In this document: positions 14,907-22,355 of the stretch, one piece after another
How the letters are laid out: every line of letters begins with the position of its first letter
How positions within the stretch are numbered: the first letter of the stretch is position 1
Position numbers and translations under genes: made by a program
From: an uncultured Collinsella sp.
Lineage (GTDB): Bacteria; Actinomycetota; Coriobacteriia; Coriobacteriales; Coriobacteriaceae
Length of the DNA: 31,248 nucleotides
Assembly: GCA_902490325.1 (NCBI GenBank)
Contig: CABUDJ010000017.1
Span: forward strand, 1-31,248
Direction: 5' to 3'
The notes under the pieces: generated by a model
Database searches by the model: none
The model's input: the letters and a program-made list of their open reading frames with translations, nothing else
What the model was told of the DNA's origin: nothing

Positions 14907-15881
14907 TTGGATATCATTGAGCTTCTAAAATCTGCCTTCATGGGCCTGGTCGAGGGCATCACCGAATGGCTGCCTGTTTCGTCGACCGGTCACATGATCT
15001 TGGTGGACGAGTTCGTCAAGATGAACGTGAGCGAGACGTTCTGGAATATGTTCCTGGTCGTGATTCAGCTTGGCGCCATTTTGGCCGTCTGCGTTTTGTT
15101 CTTCTACGACCTCAACCCGTTTTCTCCCAGCAAGGGCAAGGAGGGCCGTCGCGACACCTGGGTGCTATGGGGCAAGATTGTGCTCGGCTGCATTCCCGCC
15201 GCGGCGATCGGTCTGCCGCTTAACGACTGGATGGAGGAGCATTTCTACAATGCTCCCGTCGTGGCGTTGGCGCTCATTGTGTACGGCGTGCTGTTTATCG
15301 TGATCGAGAACTGGCGCGCGAACAAGCGCGACCAGGCTGCTCTTGCCGGTTCGTTTGGTTCGCGTGCTGTGGTGGCGGGCGGACGTCCCGCCGGTGCGCA
15401 TTTTGCCGCGCCCGCTGCGACTGCCGCCGCAGACGATGACGATAGCTTGGACTTTGGCTCCATCACTACGCTCGAGGATCTGAGCTGGAAGACCGCGCTG
15501 GGTATCGGTTGCTTCCAGGTGCTTTCGCTGATTCCGGGCACATCGCGCTCCGGCTCCACGATCATCGGCGGCCTGCTTTTGGGCTGCACGCGTTCGGTGG
15601 CGTCCAAGTTTACGTTCTTCCTGGCCATTCCCGTCATGTTTGGCGCGAGTGCGCTCAAGCTGGTCAAGTACTTTATTAAGGGCGGCACGTTCGGCACCAA
15701 CGAAATCGCCATCCTGGGCGTGGGCTGCGTCGTCGCCTTTGTGGTGTCGCTCATTGCCATCAAGTGGCTTATGGGCTTCGTGCGCCGTCACGACTTCAAG
15801 TGCTTCGGCGTCTACCGCATCATCCTGGGCATCGTGGTGCTCGCGTACTTCTTTGTCCTGGAGCCTATGCTCGGCCTGTAA
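14907..15881 (+). CDS. uppP: Undecaprenyl-diphosphate phosphatase
   Basis: A 324-residue membrane enzyme (also called BacA) that recycles the lipid carrier for peptidoglycan synthesis and can give bacitracin resistance. Both signatures are present: EGITEWLPVSSTGH (16-29) and PGTSRSGST (about 210-218). It has about eight hydrophobic segments. Family members are usually about 270 residues; the extra length is an Ala/Asp-rich stretch at about residues 136-185 (RANKRDQAA ... AATAAADDDD ... LEDLSW), probably a surface loop. The start is TTG 14907 behind GAGGGGG (14895-14901): the protein then begins at the usual first helix (MDIIELLKSAF). The frame stays open upstream, but that part is not UppP-like. 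A strong terminator follows. Confidence 0.93.
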   Translation: MDIIELLKSAFMGLVEGITEWLPVSSTGHMILVDEFVKMNVSETFWNMFLVVIQLGAILAVCVLFFYDLNPFSPSKGKEGRRDTWVLWGKIVLGCIPAAAIGLPLNDWMEEHFYNAPVVALALIVYGVLFIVIENWRANKRDQAALAGSFGSRAVVAGGRPAGAHFAAPAATAAADDDDSLDFGSITTLEDLSWKTALGIGCFQVLSLIPGTSRSGSTIIGGLLLGCTRSVASKFTFFLAIPVMFGASALKLVKYFIKGGTFGTNEIAILGVGCVVAFVVSLIAIKWLMGFVRRHDFKCFGVYRIILGIVVLAYFFVLEPMLGL

Positions 15882-15925
15882 CTTGGTTGACGCTGCGCGG
15901 CGACCAGAGCGACAACTTGTCATTC

Positions 15926-15967
15926 AAAGGGGGTGGCATGACCAAAAGGTCTATGCCGCCCCCTTTT
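15926..15967 (+). terminator. Intrinsic terminator after uppP
   Basis: AAAGGGGGTGGCAT (15926-15939) pairs with ATGCCGCCCCCTTT (15953-15966) with one G-U pair. An inner GACC/GGTC closes an AAAA loop, and the stem runs into TTTT. Confidence 0.9.
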
Positions 15968-16108
15968 CATGCCAATTTGTTCGCTCTGGCCGCCGCTCGC
16001 TGCTGCCATGACATCGGTGGCCCCCCAATGCACCAAATCCGCTGGGGCGGGCCTGACGGTGGCGCACGGAGTCGTGGTGTGATTTGCGTCGGTGTCCGCG
16101 CGGCTCGG

Positions 16109-16114
16109 TATACT
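16109..16114 (+). promoter_or_regulatory. Putative -10 box of pcrA
   Basis: TATACT at 16109-16114 fits a -10 box. TTGCGT (16084-16089) could be the -35 box but is 19 nt away. Transcription would start near 16121, which excludes the GTG start at 16092 and supports ATG 16176. Confidence 0.45.
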
Positions 16115-16175
16115 GGTACGGCTCAAACTATGGCGCCGCCCGCAGGCGCGCCGTCCGTCAGATGAGGAGTCGCCC

Positions 16176-19076
16176 ATGACCCAGCCCCTGCCCTGGGAAA
16201 AGAACGCCGCGGTACCCGTACCGCCCGCGCCGGAACCCGTGCCGCTCGATGCATACACCGCCCCCGCTGCGCCGGAGCCCGAGCTCGTTCCGCTCGACAT
16301 CTACGACGCTCCCGCGCCGGCGCCCAAGCCCGCCAAACCGCTCGTCGACATCGACAGCCTTAATCCCGCCCAGCGCGAGGCGGTCCTGTCCACCGAGGGC
16401 CCGTTGCTGGTGCTCGCCGGCGCCGGCTCGGGCAAGACCCGCGTCTTGACCTTCCGCATCGCACATATGCTCGGCGACCTGGGTGTTAAGCCTTGGCAGG
16501 TTCTTGCCATTACGTTTACCAACAAGGCCGCGGCAGAGATGCGCGAGCGTCTGGCGGCACTCATTCCCAGCGGCACCCGTGGCATGTGGGTGTGCACCTT
16601 CCACGCCATGTGCGTGCGTATGCTGCGCGAGGACGCCGACCTGCTGGGCTACACCGGCCAGTTCACCATCTACGATGACGATGATTCCAAGCGCATGGTG
16701 CGCGACATTATGCAGGCGCTCGGCATCGAGCAAAAGCAGTTCCCCATCAACATGATCCGCAGCAAGATCAGCTCGGCCAAAAACGCCATGATCGGCCCCG
16801 AGGACATGCTCAAATCCGCCGACAGCCCCAACGACAAAAAGGCCGCGCAGGTCTACTTGGAGCTGGAGCGCCGCCTGCGCGCTGCCAACGCCATGGACTT
16901 CGACGACCTGCTCGTGCGCACGCTCGAGCTGCTGCGCACCCGCCCCGAGGTGCTCGACAAGTACCAGGAGCGCTTCCGCTACATTAGCGTCGACGAGTAT
17001 CAGGACACCAACCACGTCCAGTACGAGATCGCCAACCTGCTGGCCGCCAAGTACCAGAACCTCATGGTCGTGGGCGACGATGACCAGTCCATTTACAGCT
17101 GGCGCGGCGCCGACATCACCAACATCCTGGACTTTGAGAAGGACTTTAAAAACTGCAAGACCGTCAAGTTGGAGCAGAACTACCGCTCCACGGGTCATAT
17201 CCTGAGCGCCGCCAACGCCGTGGTGCGCCACAACTCGCAACGCAAGGACAAGCGCCTGTTTACGGCCGAGGGCGACGGCGAGAAGATCCAGGCCTTCCAG
17301 GCGAGCGATGAGCGCGACGAGGGCCGCTGGATTGCCGGCGAGATCGAAAAGTTGCACTCCAAGGGCACGAGCTACGACGATATCGCCGTCTTCTACCGAA
17401 CCAATGCCCAGTCGCGTATCCTCGAAGATATGTTCCTGCGCGCGGGCGTGCCCTACAAGATCGTCGGCGGCACGCGATTCTTCGACCGTGCCGAGATCCG
17501 CGACGTCATGGCCTACCTCAAGATGATCGTGAACCCGGCCGACGAAATGAGCGTCAAGCGCGTCATTAACACGCCGCGCCGCGGTATCGGCTCCACCTCG
17601 ATTCAAAAGATCGAGCAGCTGGCGCGCGATAACCGCTGTTCGTTCTTCCAGGCCTGCGAGATCGCAATGGCCGAGACGGGCATGTTTAGTGCCAAGGTGC
17701 GCAACGGTCTGTCAAGCTTTGTGTCGCTGGTGCGCGAGGGCCGTCGCATGGACGGCGAGCTCAAGGATGTCGTCGAGATGATTGTCGATAAGACGGGGCT
17801 GCTGCAGGCGTTCCGCGCCGAGGGCACCATGGAGTCCGAGAGCCGCGCCGAGAACATCCAGGAATTCCTGGGCGTCGCCGCCGAATTTGAGGAGACGCAC
17901 GAGGATATCGAGGGTACGCTCGAGAGCTTGGAAGAGCTGCGCGCGGCCGGTGTTGCCGACGTGCCTGCCGGCGCCGAGTCCGAGCCCGTCGTGGTGAGTG
18001 CGCCCGCGCCCGAGCCGGGGCCGTCCGCGCCCGCGTCTTCGTTTGAGGCGCTCGTCGGTGCTCGCGACGCCGCGGGCACCAATCCGCTCGATAGTCTGGC
18101 CGCTCCGGCGCTCTCGCCGCAGGATGCCCTGGCTGCCGCCATCGCAGGCAACGCGTATGCCGCGCCGACGGAGATGCCAGCGGGTGCTGTGCATGCCGAC
18201 GAGATCGAGCGCACCTACGGTCCGCTCACCTGTAAGGCGCTGCCGGCACTCATGGAGTGGCTGGCCCTGCGCTCCGACTTGGATTCCCTGGCCGGCGAGA
18301 CGCATGCCATCACCATGATGACCATCCACTCCGCCAAGGGCCTGGAGTTCCCGGCGGTGTTCGTGGCCGGCATGGAGGAGGGTATCTTTCCACACGTGCA
18401 CGACTTTGGCGGCAGCGATGACCCGGGCAAGCTCGAGGAGGAGCGTCGCCTGGCCTACGTCGCCATCACGCGCGCCCGTAAACGCCTGTTCCTGACCTAT
18501 GCGGCCACGCGTCGCACCTACGGCTCGACTTCTGCCAACCCGCGCTCGCGCTTCCTCAACGAGATTCCGTTTGAGGACATCGAGTTTAGCGGCATCGGTT
18601 CTGCCGGTTTTGAGGGCACGGGCTGGGAGAAGCGCGGCGACCGTCACGGCACCTTTGGATCGGGCATGGGCTCGGATATGTATGGCGGCAAGGTGTTTGG
18701 CTCGCGTACGCGCTCGACGGGCGGCTCTGGCTCGCGCGGCGGGTCGAGCTTCGACGATTTCTTTGGCGGCAGCAGTTACGGGACCGAGCGCCATCGTGGG
18801 GTTTCGCCCGACGCCGGCCGCGTTGCCTCGACCTTTGGCTCGGGCGCGCCGCGAGCCAAAAAGCCGTCGTCCAAGGTGTCGCCGACGGTGGAGCGCAAGG
18901 TCGATCGCGCTAGCGCGTCGCAGGACTTTGCCGCGGGCGATACCGTGAGCCACAAGACCTTTGGCACGGGTACCGTGATCTCGGTCGCCGGAGACATGAT
19001 CGAGGTCCAATTCGAAAAAACCGGCCAGACCAAAAAGCTAATGAAAGGTTTTGCACCGATCGTCAAGCTGTCGTGA
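16176..19076 (+). CDS. pcrA: PcrA/UvrD-type superfamily 1 DNA helicase, extended
   Basis: A 966-residue 3'-5' helicase for DNA repair and replication-fork maintenance; PcrA is usually 720-800 residues. Motifs in order: LNPAQREAV (Q motif), GAGSGKT (82-88, Walker A), TFTNKAA, VDEYQDTN (Walker B), GDDDQSIYSWRGA, LEQNYRST, TIHSAKGLEF and AYVAITRARKRL. The C-terminus (GDTVSHKTFGTGTVISV) is the Tudor-like domain that binds RNA polymerase in other PcrA proteins. Extra parts are a Pro/Ala-rich N-terminal tail (about 10-55), a Pro/Ala-rich insert (about 592-670) within the accessory region before motif V, and a Gly/Ser-rich linker before the Tudor domain. GAGGAG lies 6 nt before ATG 16176. It is probably transcribed alone. 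Confidence 0.95.
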   Translation: MTQPLPWEKNAAVPVPPAPEPVPLDAYTAPAAPEPELVPLDIYDAPAPAPKPAKPLVDIDSLNPAQREAVLSTEGPLLVLAGAGSGKTRVLTFRIAHMLGDLGVKPWQVLAITFTNKAAAEMRERLAALIPSGTRGMWVCTFHAMCVRMLREDADLLGYTGQFTIYDDDDSKRMVRDIMQALGIEQKQFPINMIRSKISSAKNAMIGPEDMLKSADSPNDKKAAQVYLELERRLRAANAMDFDDLLVRTLELLRTRPEVLDKYQERFRYISVDEYQDTNHVQYEIANLLAAKYQNLMVVGDDDQSIYSWRGADITNILDFEKDFKNCKTVKLEQNYRSTGHILSAANAVVRHNSQRKDKRLFTAEGDGEKIQAFQASDERDEGRWIAGEIEKLHSKGTSYDDIAVFYRTNAQSRILEDMFLRAGVPYKIVGGTRFFDRAEIRDVMAYLKMIVNPADEMSVKRVINTPRRGIGSTSIQKIEQLARDNRCSFFQACEIAMAETGMFSAKVRNGLSSFVSLVREGRRMDGELKDVVEMIVDKTGLLQAFRAEGTMESESRAENIQEFLGVAAEFEETHEDIEGTLESLEELRAAGVADVPAGAESEPVVVSAPAPEPGPSAPASSFEALVGARDAAGTNPLDSLAAPALSPQDALAAAIAGNAYAAPTEMPAGAVHADEIERTYGPLTCKALPALMEWLALRSDLDSLAGETHAITMMTIHSAKGLEFPAVFVAGMEEGIFPHVHDFGGSDDPGKLEEERRLAYVAITRARKRLFLTYAATRRTYGSTSANPRSRFLNEIPFEDIEFSGIGSAGFEGTGWEKRGDRHGTFGSGMGSDMYGGKVFGSRTRSTGGSGSRGGSSFDDFFGGSSYGTERHRGVSPDAGRVASTFGSGAPRAKKPSSKVSPTVERKVDRASASQDFAAGDTVSHKTFGTGTVISVAGDMIEVQFEKTGQTKKLMKGFAPIVKLS

Positions 19077-19083
19077 TCCCGGC

Positions 19084-19213
19084 GGACCTGGGCGGGCGTA
19101 TAGGGCAACATCGCCTGCTCGGGCAGTCCTGCGCAAGACGGAGGCCACATTAAGTGGCCTCCTTTGCGTGCGGAACTCGCGATCGATGTTGCCCTATACG
19201 CCCGCCCAGGTCC
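19084..19213. repeat. 130-bp element with perfect 30-bp terminal inverted repeats
   Basis: The 30 bases at 19084-19113 (starting GGACCTGGGCGGGCG) are the exact reverse complement of 19184-19213. The 70-nt centre holds a 9-bp hairpin, GGAGGCCAC (19140-19148) with GTGGCCTCC (19154-19162), followed by TTTGCG, and a small CTGC/GCAG stem. The element begins 7 nt after the pcrA stop codon. No target-site duplication is seen at the edges (CGGC on the left, TTGG on the right). It could be a miniature inverted-repeat element, a structured RNA, or an unusually long terminator with a nested hairpin. Confidence 0.85.
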
Positions 19214-19229
19214 TTGGGTAACGTTGCTT

Positions 19230-19258
19230 GCGAACGTCGCTCTGCTCGTTCGCTTTTT
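19230..19258 (+). terminator. Intrinsic terminator
   Basis: GCGAACG (19230-19236) pairs with CGTTCGC (19247-19253), loop 10 nt, followed directly by TTTTT. It would end pcrA transcription. Confidence 0.85.
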
Positions 19259-19301
19259 GGTCTGGAGAGCCGGGTGGGCTGATAGATAAATAGATGTGAG
19301 T

Positions 19302-19348
19302 AGGGGCTCTCCCGTACATGGACGGGGGAGCCTCTTGTTGCGTTTTGG
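19302..19348 (+). terminator. Terminator-like hairpin, left copy
   Basis: AGGGGCTCTCCCGT (19302-19315) pairs with ACGGGGGAGCCTCT (19322-19335), 14 bp with two G-U pairs. It is followed by TTGTTGCGTTTTG. The hairpin base and the T-rich tail are nearly the same as at 21249-21295, on the other side of the next two genes. Confidence 0.7.
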
Positions 19349-19371
19349 ATTGTTTCTTATGGCTTCAGGGA

Positions 19372-19430
19372 TTGAGCAATTTATACGATTCAGTATAATT
19401 TCAGATATATACTAAAATGTAACTAAAATG
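19372..19430 (+). promoter_or_regulatory. Promoter and putative operator of the nucleotidyltransferase pair
   Basis: TTGAGC (19372-19377), 16 nt, TATAAT (19394-19399) is the best sigma70-type promoter in the window. AGTATA (19392-19397) and TATACT (19408-19413) form an inverted repeat with a 10-nt gap over the -10 box, a likely repressor site. ACTAAAATG is repeated at 19411-19419 and 19422-19430, one helical turn apart. The region is very AT-rich in a GC-rich genome. Confidence 0.75.
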
Positions 19431-19446
19431 AAAATGGTGATTGGAC

Positions 19447-20469
19447 ATGCTGCTAAATTGTCTCCCAAAAAGACTCTTCTCTTTAGAGCTCTCCATCGAC
19501 CCGGAGCCAATTGAGATGCAGATTCCTCGCATGTATCTTGAGCGGTATTCGCTTCGCTTGGCACGGCTCGGCATGTCTGAGCAAGGCCGTTTTATTGTTG
19601 CCGAACCAAAAGAACTGCCCAGTGTCATTTCGGCGCGAAATCTCGTCAATGCAGTGCGCAAGATAGATGCTCGCCCGGTGGCAATTTGCTGGGATGCTAT
19701 GGATTTAGGCTTTATGCGCGCGCTTTCTTCGGAGGGGATCGCATATATCCGAGATGAGCGAAATGCGTTTCTGCCGTTTATCGGTGCTGTTATTTCCGAT
19801 GAGGTGCTGGGTGCTTCTCCCGCTGCTCCGCTTTCGCCCCAATCTCAACGAATCGTCCTAAATCTCATCGCGGGACGATGGGTTGACTGCTCCGCCGGCG
19901 ACCTAGCGCGTCTGTGTGGCAAAAGCGCGGCAAGCGTCAGCGGCTATCTTTCGGAAATCGCCGCTATTGCTCCTGGGCTAATCGCACGGGACGGCAAAAA
20001 GCGTGTGCTGTCCGATGCCGATTTGTCGACCGAGGCACTGTTAAATGGGTTTGAGGACTATCTTCGCACGCCAGTTTTAGAGCGAATCCGGCTCAAGAAG
20101 GTTATCGAGAGAACAGAGCTACGTGCCGTCGATGCACTACTTTCCGGCGTGTCTGCACTTAGCTATATGTCCGACCTTGCTCATAATGATTCTGTCCCAA
20201 CCGTTGCTCTCGAAAAGAATCAGGTAGATACCTTAAGAGGGCATATGGGCGACAGATGGTTGGAGGCCCAGTGGTACGAACCGGCCGCTATCGAGATTGA
20301 GATCTGGTCGTATCCCGTGGACGCGCCGTCCGATATTAGTTTTGACACGACGGGTTTGCAGTGTGTCGACCCGCTTTCCTTATACGTTGCTTGCGCAAAA
20401 GCAGATTACAAAGAAGATCGTCTGCTCGACGCGGTCGAACAGCTCAGGAGGACGATATGTCAAAAGTGA
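19447..20469 (+). CDS. Winged-helix protein, putative AbiEi-like antitoxin
   Basis: A 340-residue protein. The first part (about 75-120: RPVAICWDAMDLGFMRAL, then GIAYI...NAFLPFIGA) looks like an alpha/beta domain found in proteins paired with nucleotidyltransferases. A winged helix-turn-helix follows (about 128-185, with AGDLARLCGKSAASVSGYL). The C-terminal half is mixed and unassigned. It overlaps the nucleotidyltransferase gene by 13 nt. Regulator first and nucleotidyltransferase second is the order of AbiE-type (type IV) toxin-antitoxin loci, so a role as DNA-binding autorepressor and antitoxin is likely but not proven. ATG 19447 is taken as start (GGTGA 6 nt upstream); TTG 19441 is an in-frame alternative. 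The pair is AT-richer than its neighbours. Confidence 0.6.
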   Translation: MLLNCLPKRLFSLELSIDPEPIEMQIPRMYLERYSLRLARLGMSEQGRFIVAEPKELPSVISARNLVNAVRKIDARPVAICWDAMDLGFMRALSSEGIAYIRDERNAFLPFIGAVISDEVLGASPAAPLSPQSQRIVLNLIAGRWVDCSAGDLARLCGKSAASVSGYLSEIAAIAPGLIARDGKKRVLSDADLSTEALLNGFEDYLRTPVLERIRLKKVIERTELRAVDALLSGVSALSYMSDLAHNDSVPTVALEKNQVDTLRGHMGDRWLEAQWYEPAAIEIEIWSYPVDAPSDISFDTTGLQCVDPLSLYVACAKADYKEDRLLDAVEQLRRTICQK

Positions 20470-21224
20470 GAGGAATAGAGCGATTTGCCGATGCCATGAG
20501 CGGCTGTAAAGGCGGTTACGTCCTTATTGGTGGGGGAGCCTGCAGCGTTCTGTTTGACAATGAGGGCGATTCGTTTAGAGCTACTGAAGACTTGGATGTC
20601 GTCGTAATTGTTGATGGGGAAGGCGTTGAATTTGCCACTGCATTATGGGCATTTATCAAAGCTGCCGGATATGAGACTGGAAAAGTCGGCGATGGAAAGT
20701 GCACTTACTATCGGTTCTGTTTGCCCGAAGGATCAAGGCAAGTCCTAGACTATCCCGGCCAAATTGAGTTATTTGCCCGACATCCTGATTTTGTGCTCGA
20801 AGACGAAACGAGCGAAGTGGCACCTCTTTCCTTTGACGGGGCCGTATCAAGTCTCTCGGCAATTATCCTCGACGATGGCTACTACGAATTTATTCGCGAC
20901 AACGCAACGAACGTAGAGGGCATTACGTTGCTCGATGCACTCCATATCATTCCCCTCAAGATGCGTGCGCACATTGATATCAACAGAAGTTATGAAGAGG
21001 GACGTCGTTGCAACAACATTGATCGGCGGAAGCACCGTTCGGATGTTGCTCGACTTGCCGGCTTGTTGTCGTCCTCGGCGCGTTTGGAGCTAACGGGGCA
21101 AATGAGGGTTGATGCGGAGGATTTTCTTACGAACTTTGCTTCGTATGTAAATCGGCAGACCAACCGTAAGGAAAGGGCGCGACTTCAGGACACCTTATCG
21201 TTTCTCGAAAAGGTCTACCTATAG
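20457..21224 (+). CDS. Nucleotidyltransferase-fold protein, putative AbiEii/MenT-like toxin
   Basis: A 255-residue protein with a nucleotidyltransferase core: GGGACS at 25-30 and ATEDLDV with D45 and D47 form the G-G/S...D-x-D site that binds metal and NTP. Helical regions follow, with LLDALHIIPLKMRAHIDI (about 160-177) and a basic KHRSDVARL stretch, as in AbiEii/MenT-type proteins. Such toxins can add nucleotides to tRNA or other targets; the substrate here is unknown. AGGAG (20446-20450) is 6 nt before ATG 20457, inside the end of the upstream gene, so translation is coupled. All catalytic residues seem intact. A role in growth control or phage defence is an inference from fold and gene order. 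Confidence 0.7.
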   Translation: MSKVRGIERFADAMSGCKGGYVLIGGGACSVLFDNEGDSFRATEDLDVVVIVDGEGVEFATALWAFIKAAGYETGKVGDGKCTYYRFCLPEGSRQVLDYPGQIELFARHPDFVLEDETSEVAPLSFDGAVSSLSAIILDDGYYEFIRDNATNVEGITLLDALHIIPLKMRAHIDINRSYEEGRRCNNIDRRKHRSDVARLAGLLSSSARLELTGQMRVDAEDFLTNFASYVNRQTNRKERARLQDTLSFLEKVYL

Positions 21225-21248
21225 GCACCTTGATTCGTTATGTATAGC

Positions 21249-21295
21249 AGGGGCTCTTCCTTTGATGAACGGAAGAGCCCCTTGTTGCGTTTTGA
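21249..21295 (+). terminator. Terminator-like hairpin, right copy
   Basis: AGGGGCTCTTCC (21249-21260) pairs perfectly with GGAAGAGCCCCT (21271-21282), loop 10 nt, followed by TGTTGCGTTTTG. It should end the nucleotidyltransferase operon. The hairpin base (GGGGCTCT) and 14 nt of tail (CTTGTTGCGTTTTG) recur at 19302-19348. Confidence 0.85.
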
Positions 21296-21350
21296 TTGTT
21301 GTTGCTAGGCGGAGGCGCCCCGTCCCGGCGAGCGCTTGGGGACCGGTGAC

Positions 21351-22283
21351 CTACAGGTGGCTGATGATCAGTTCCATCTTGCCTTCGAGGTCAATGGAGC
21401 TGACGGTGCTCGGGGCCAGCAGGTGGCTTCCCTTGTGGACGGGGTTGCCGCAGACGGTGCCCTCGCCGTCGATGACCGACAGGCACATGAAGGGCCAGCG
21501 CTGGTTGAGGGTCTTGCTGCCGTCGACGCGCACGCGATCGACGGTGTAGCAGGGGTTGGACTCGAGCTCGGTCACGCCGTCGACCTCGGGCGCGGACACG
21601 GTGCCGTCGGTCGGAGCCTGAACATCAAAGTCGATGCAGTCGAGGCTCTGCTCAATGTGAAGTGGGCGTAGCTTGCCGTCGGTGCCAGGGCGGTCGTAGT
21701 CGTACAGGCGATATGTCACGTCGCTCGACTGCTGCGTCTCCAAAATGAGCGTGCCGGTCTTGATGGCGTGGACGGTACCGGAATCAATCTGGAAAAAGTC
21801 GCCCTTGTGAATCGGCAGCACGTTGAGCATGTCGTCCCAGCGGCCGTCCTCGATCATACGCGCGGCCTCGGCGCGGTCGTGCGCGCGCTGTCCGACGATG
21901 ATCGTGGCGCCGGGCTCGCAGTCCAGTACATACCAGCACTCGGTTTTGCCCAGGCTGCCGTTTTCGTGCTCGGCGGCGTACTCGTCATTGGGATGGATCT
22001 GGATCGAAAGGTCGTCCTTGGCGTCTAGAATCTTAATGAGCAGCGGGAACTCCTTGCCCTCGCAGTTACCAAAGAGCTCGCGGTGCTCGGCCCACAGCCA
22101 CGAAAGCGTGTGACCGGCGTACGGGCCCTCCGCGATCTGGCAGTCGCCGTTGGGGTGGGCCGAGATAGCCCAACACTCACCGATGGGACCCTCGGGAATG
22201 TCGTAACCAAATACGGTCTCCAGCTGGCGACCGCCCCAGATCTTCTCGTGGAAGATCGGCGTGAGTTTAATCAAATCGGACAT
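21351..22283 (-). CDS. manA: Mannose-6-phosphate isomerase, class I (short type)
   Basis: A 310-residue protein close in length to the B. subtilis type of ManA. It interconverts mannose-6-phosphate and fructose-6-phosphate. The cupin zinc site is visible: Q and H in LSIQIHPND, E in GKTECWYVL, and H in SGTVHAI. The N-terminus LTPIFHEKIWGGRQL and the motif ETQQSSDVTYRLYDYDR are typical. ATG 22283 is chosen because GGGAG sits 7 nt upstream; a start at 22289 would be too close to that site. It lies 72 nt downstream of the GntR regulator gene on the same strand, with a weak GGGTGC/GCACCC stem (22308-22341) between, so the two are probably co-transcribed. This ties mannose-6-phosphate use to the sugar locus. 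Confidence 0.92.
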   Translation of the reverse strand: MSDLIKLTPIFHEKIWGGRQLETVFGYDIPEGPIGECWAISAHPNGDCQIAEGPYAGHTLSWLWAEHRELFGNCEGKEFPLLIKILDAKDDLSIQIHPNDEYAAEHENGSLGKTECWYVLDCEPGATIIVGQRAHDRAEAARMIEDGRWDDMLNVLPIHKGDFFQIDSGTVHAIKTGTLILETQQSSDVTYRLYDYDRPGTDGKLRPLHIEQSLDCIDFDVQAPTDGTVSAPEVDGVTELESNPCYTVDRVRVDGSKTLNQRWPFMCLSVIDGEGTVCGNPVHKGSHLLAPSTVSSIDLEGKMELIISHL

Positions 22284-22355
22284 GTGCATACTCCCATAAG
22301 GTTGTGCGGGTGCCGCGTAAGACAGCTCAAAACGAGCACCCACCGGATTACAAAA

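Larger units (their letters stand above)
19077..19446. other. 370-base spacer between pcrA and the nucleotidyltransferase pair
   Basis: No gene is seen. It holds the 130-bp inverted-repeat element (19084-19213), a terminator (19230-19258), a second terminator-like hairpin (19302-19348) and an AT-rich promoter region (19372-19430). Confidence 0.7.

Noticed and set aside
16158..17606. Long minus-strand open frame (482 codons) opposite pcrA
   Set aside because: It is a shadow of the GC-rich helicase gene: its residues are low-complexity Val/Ala/Gly/His mixes without motifs, while the plus strand has all helicase motifs.
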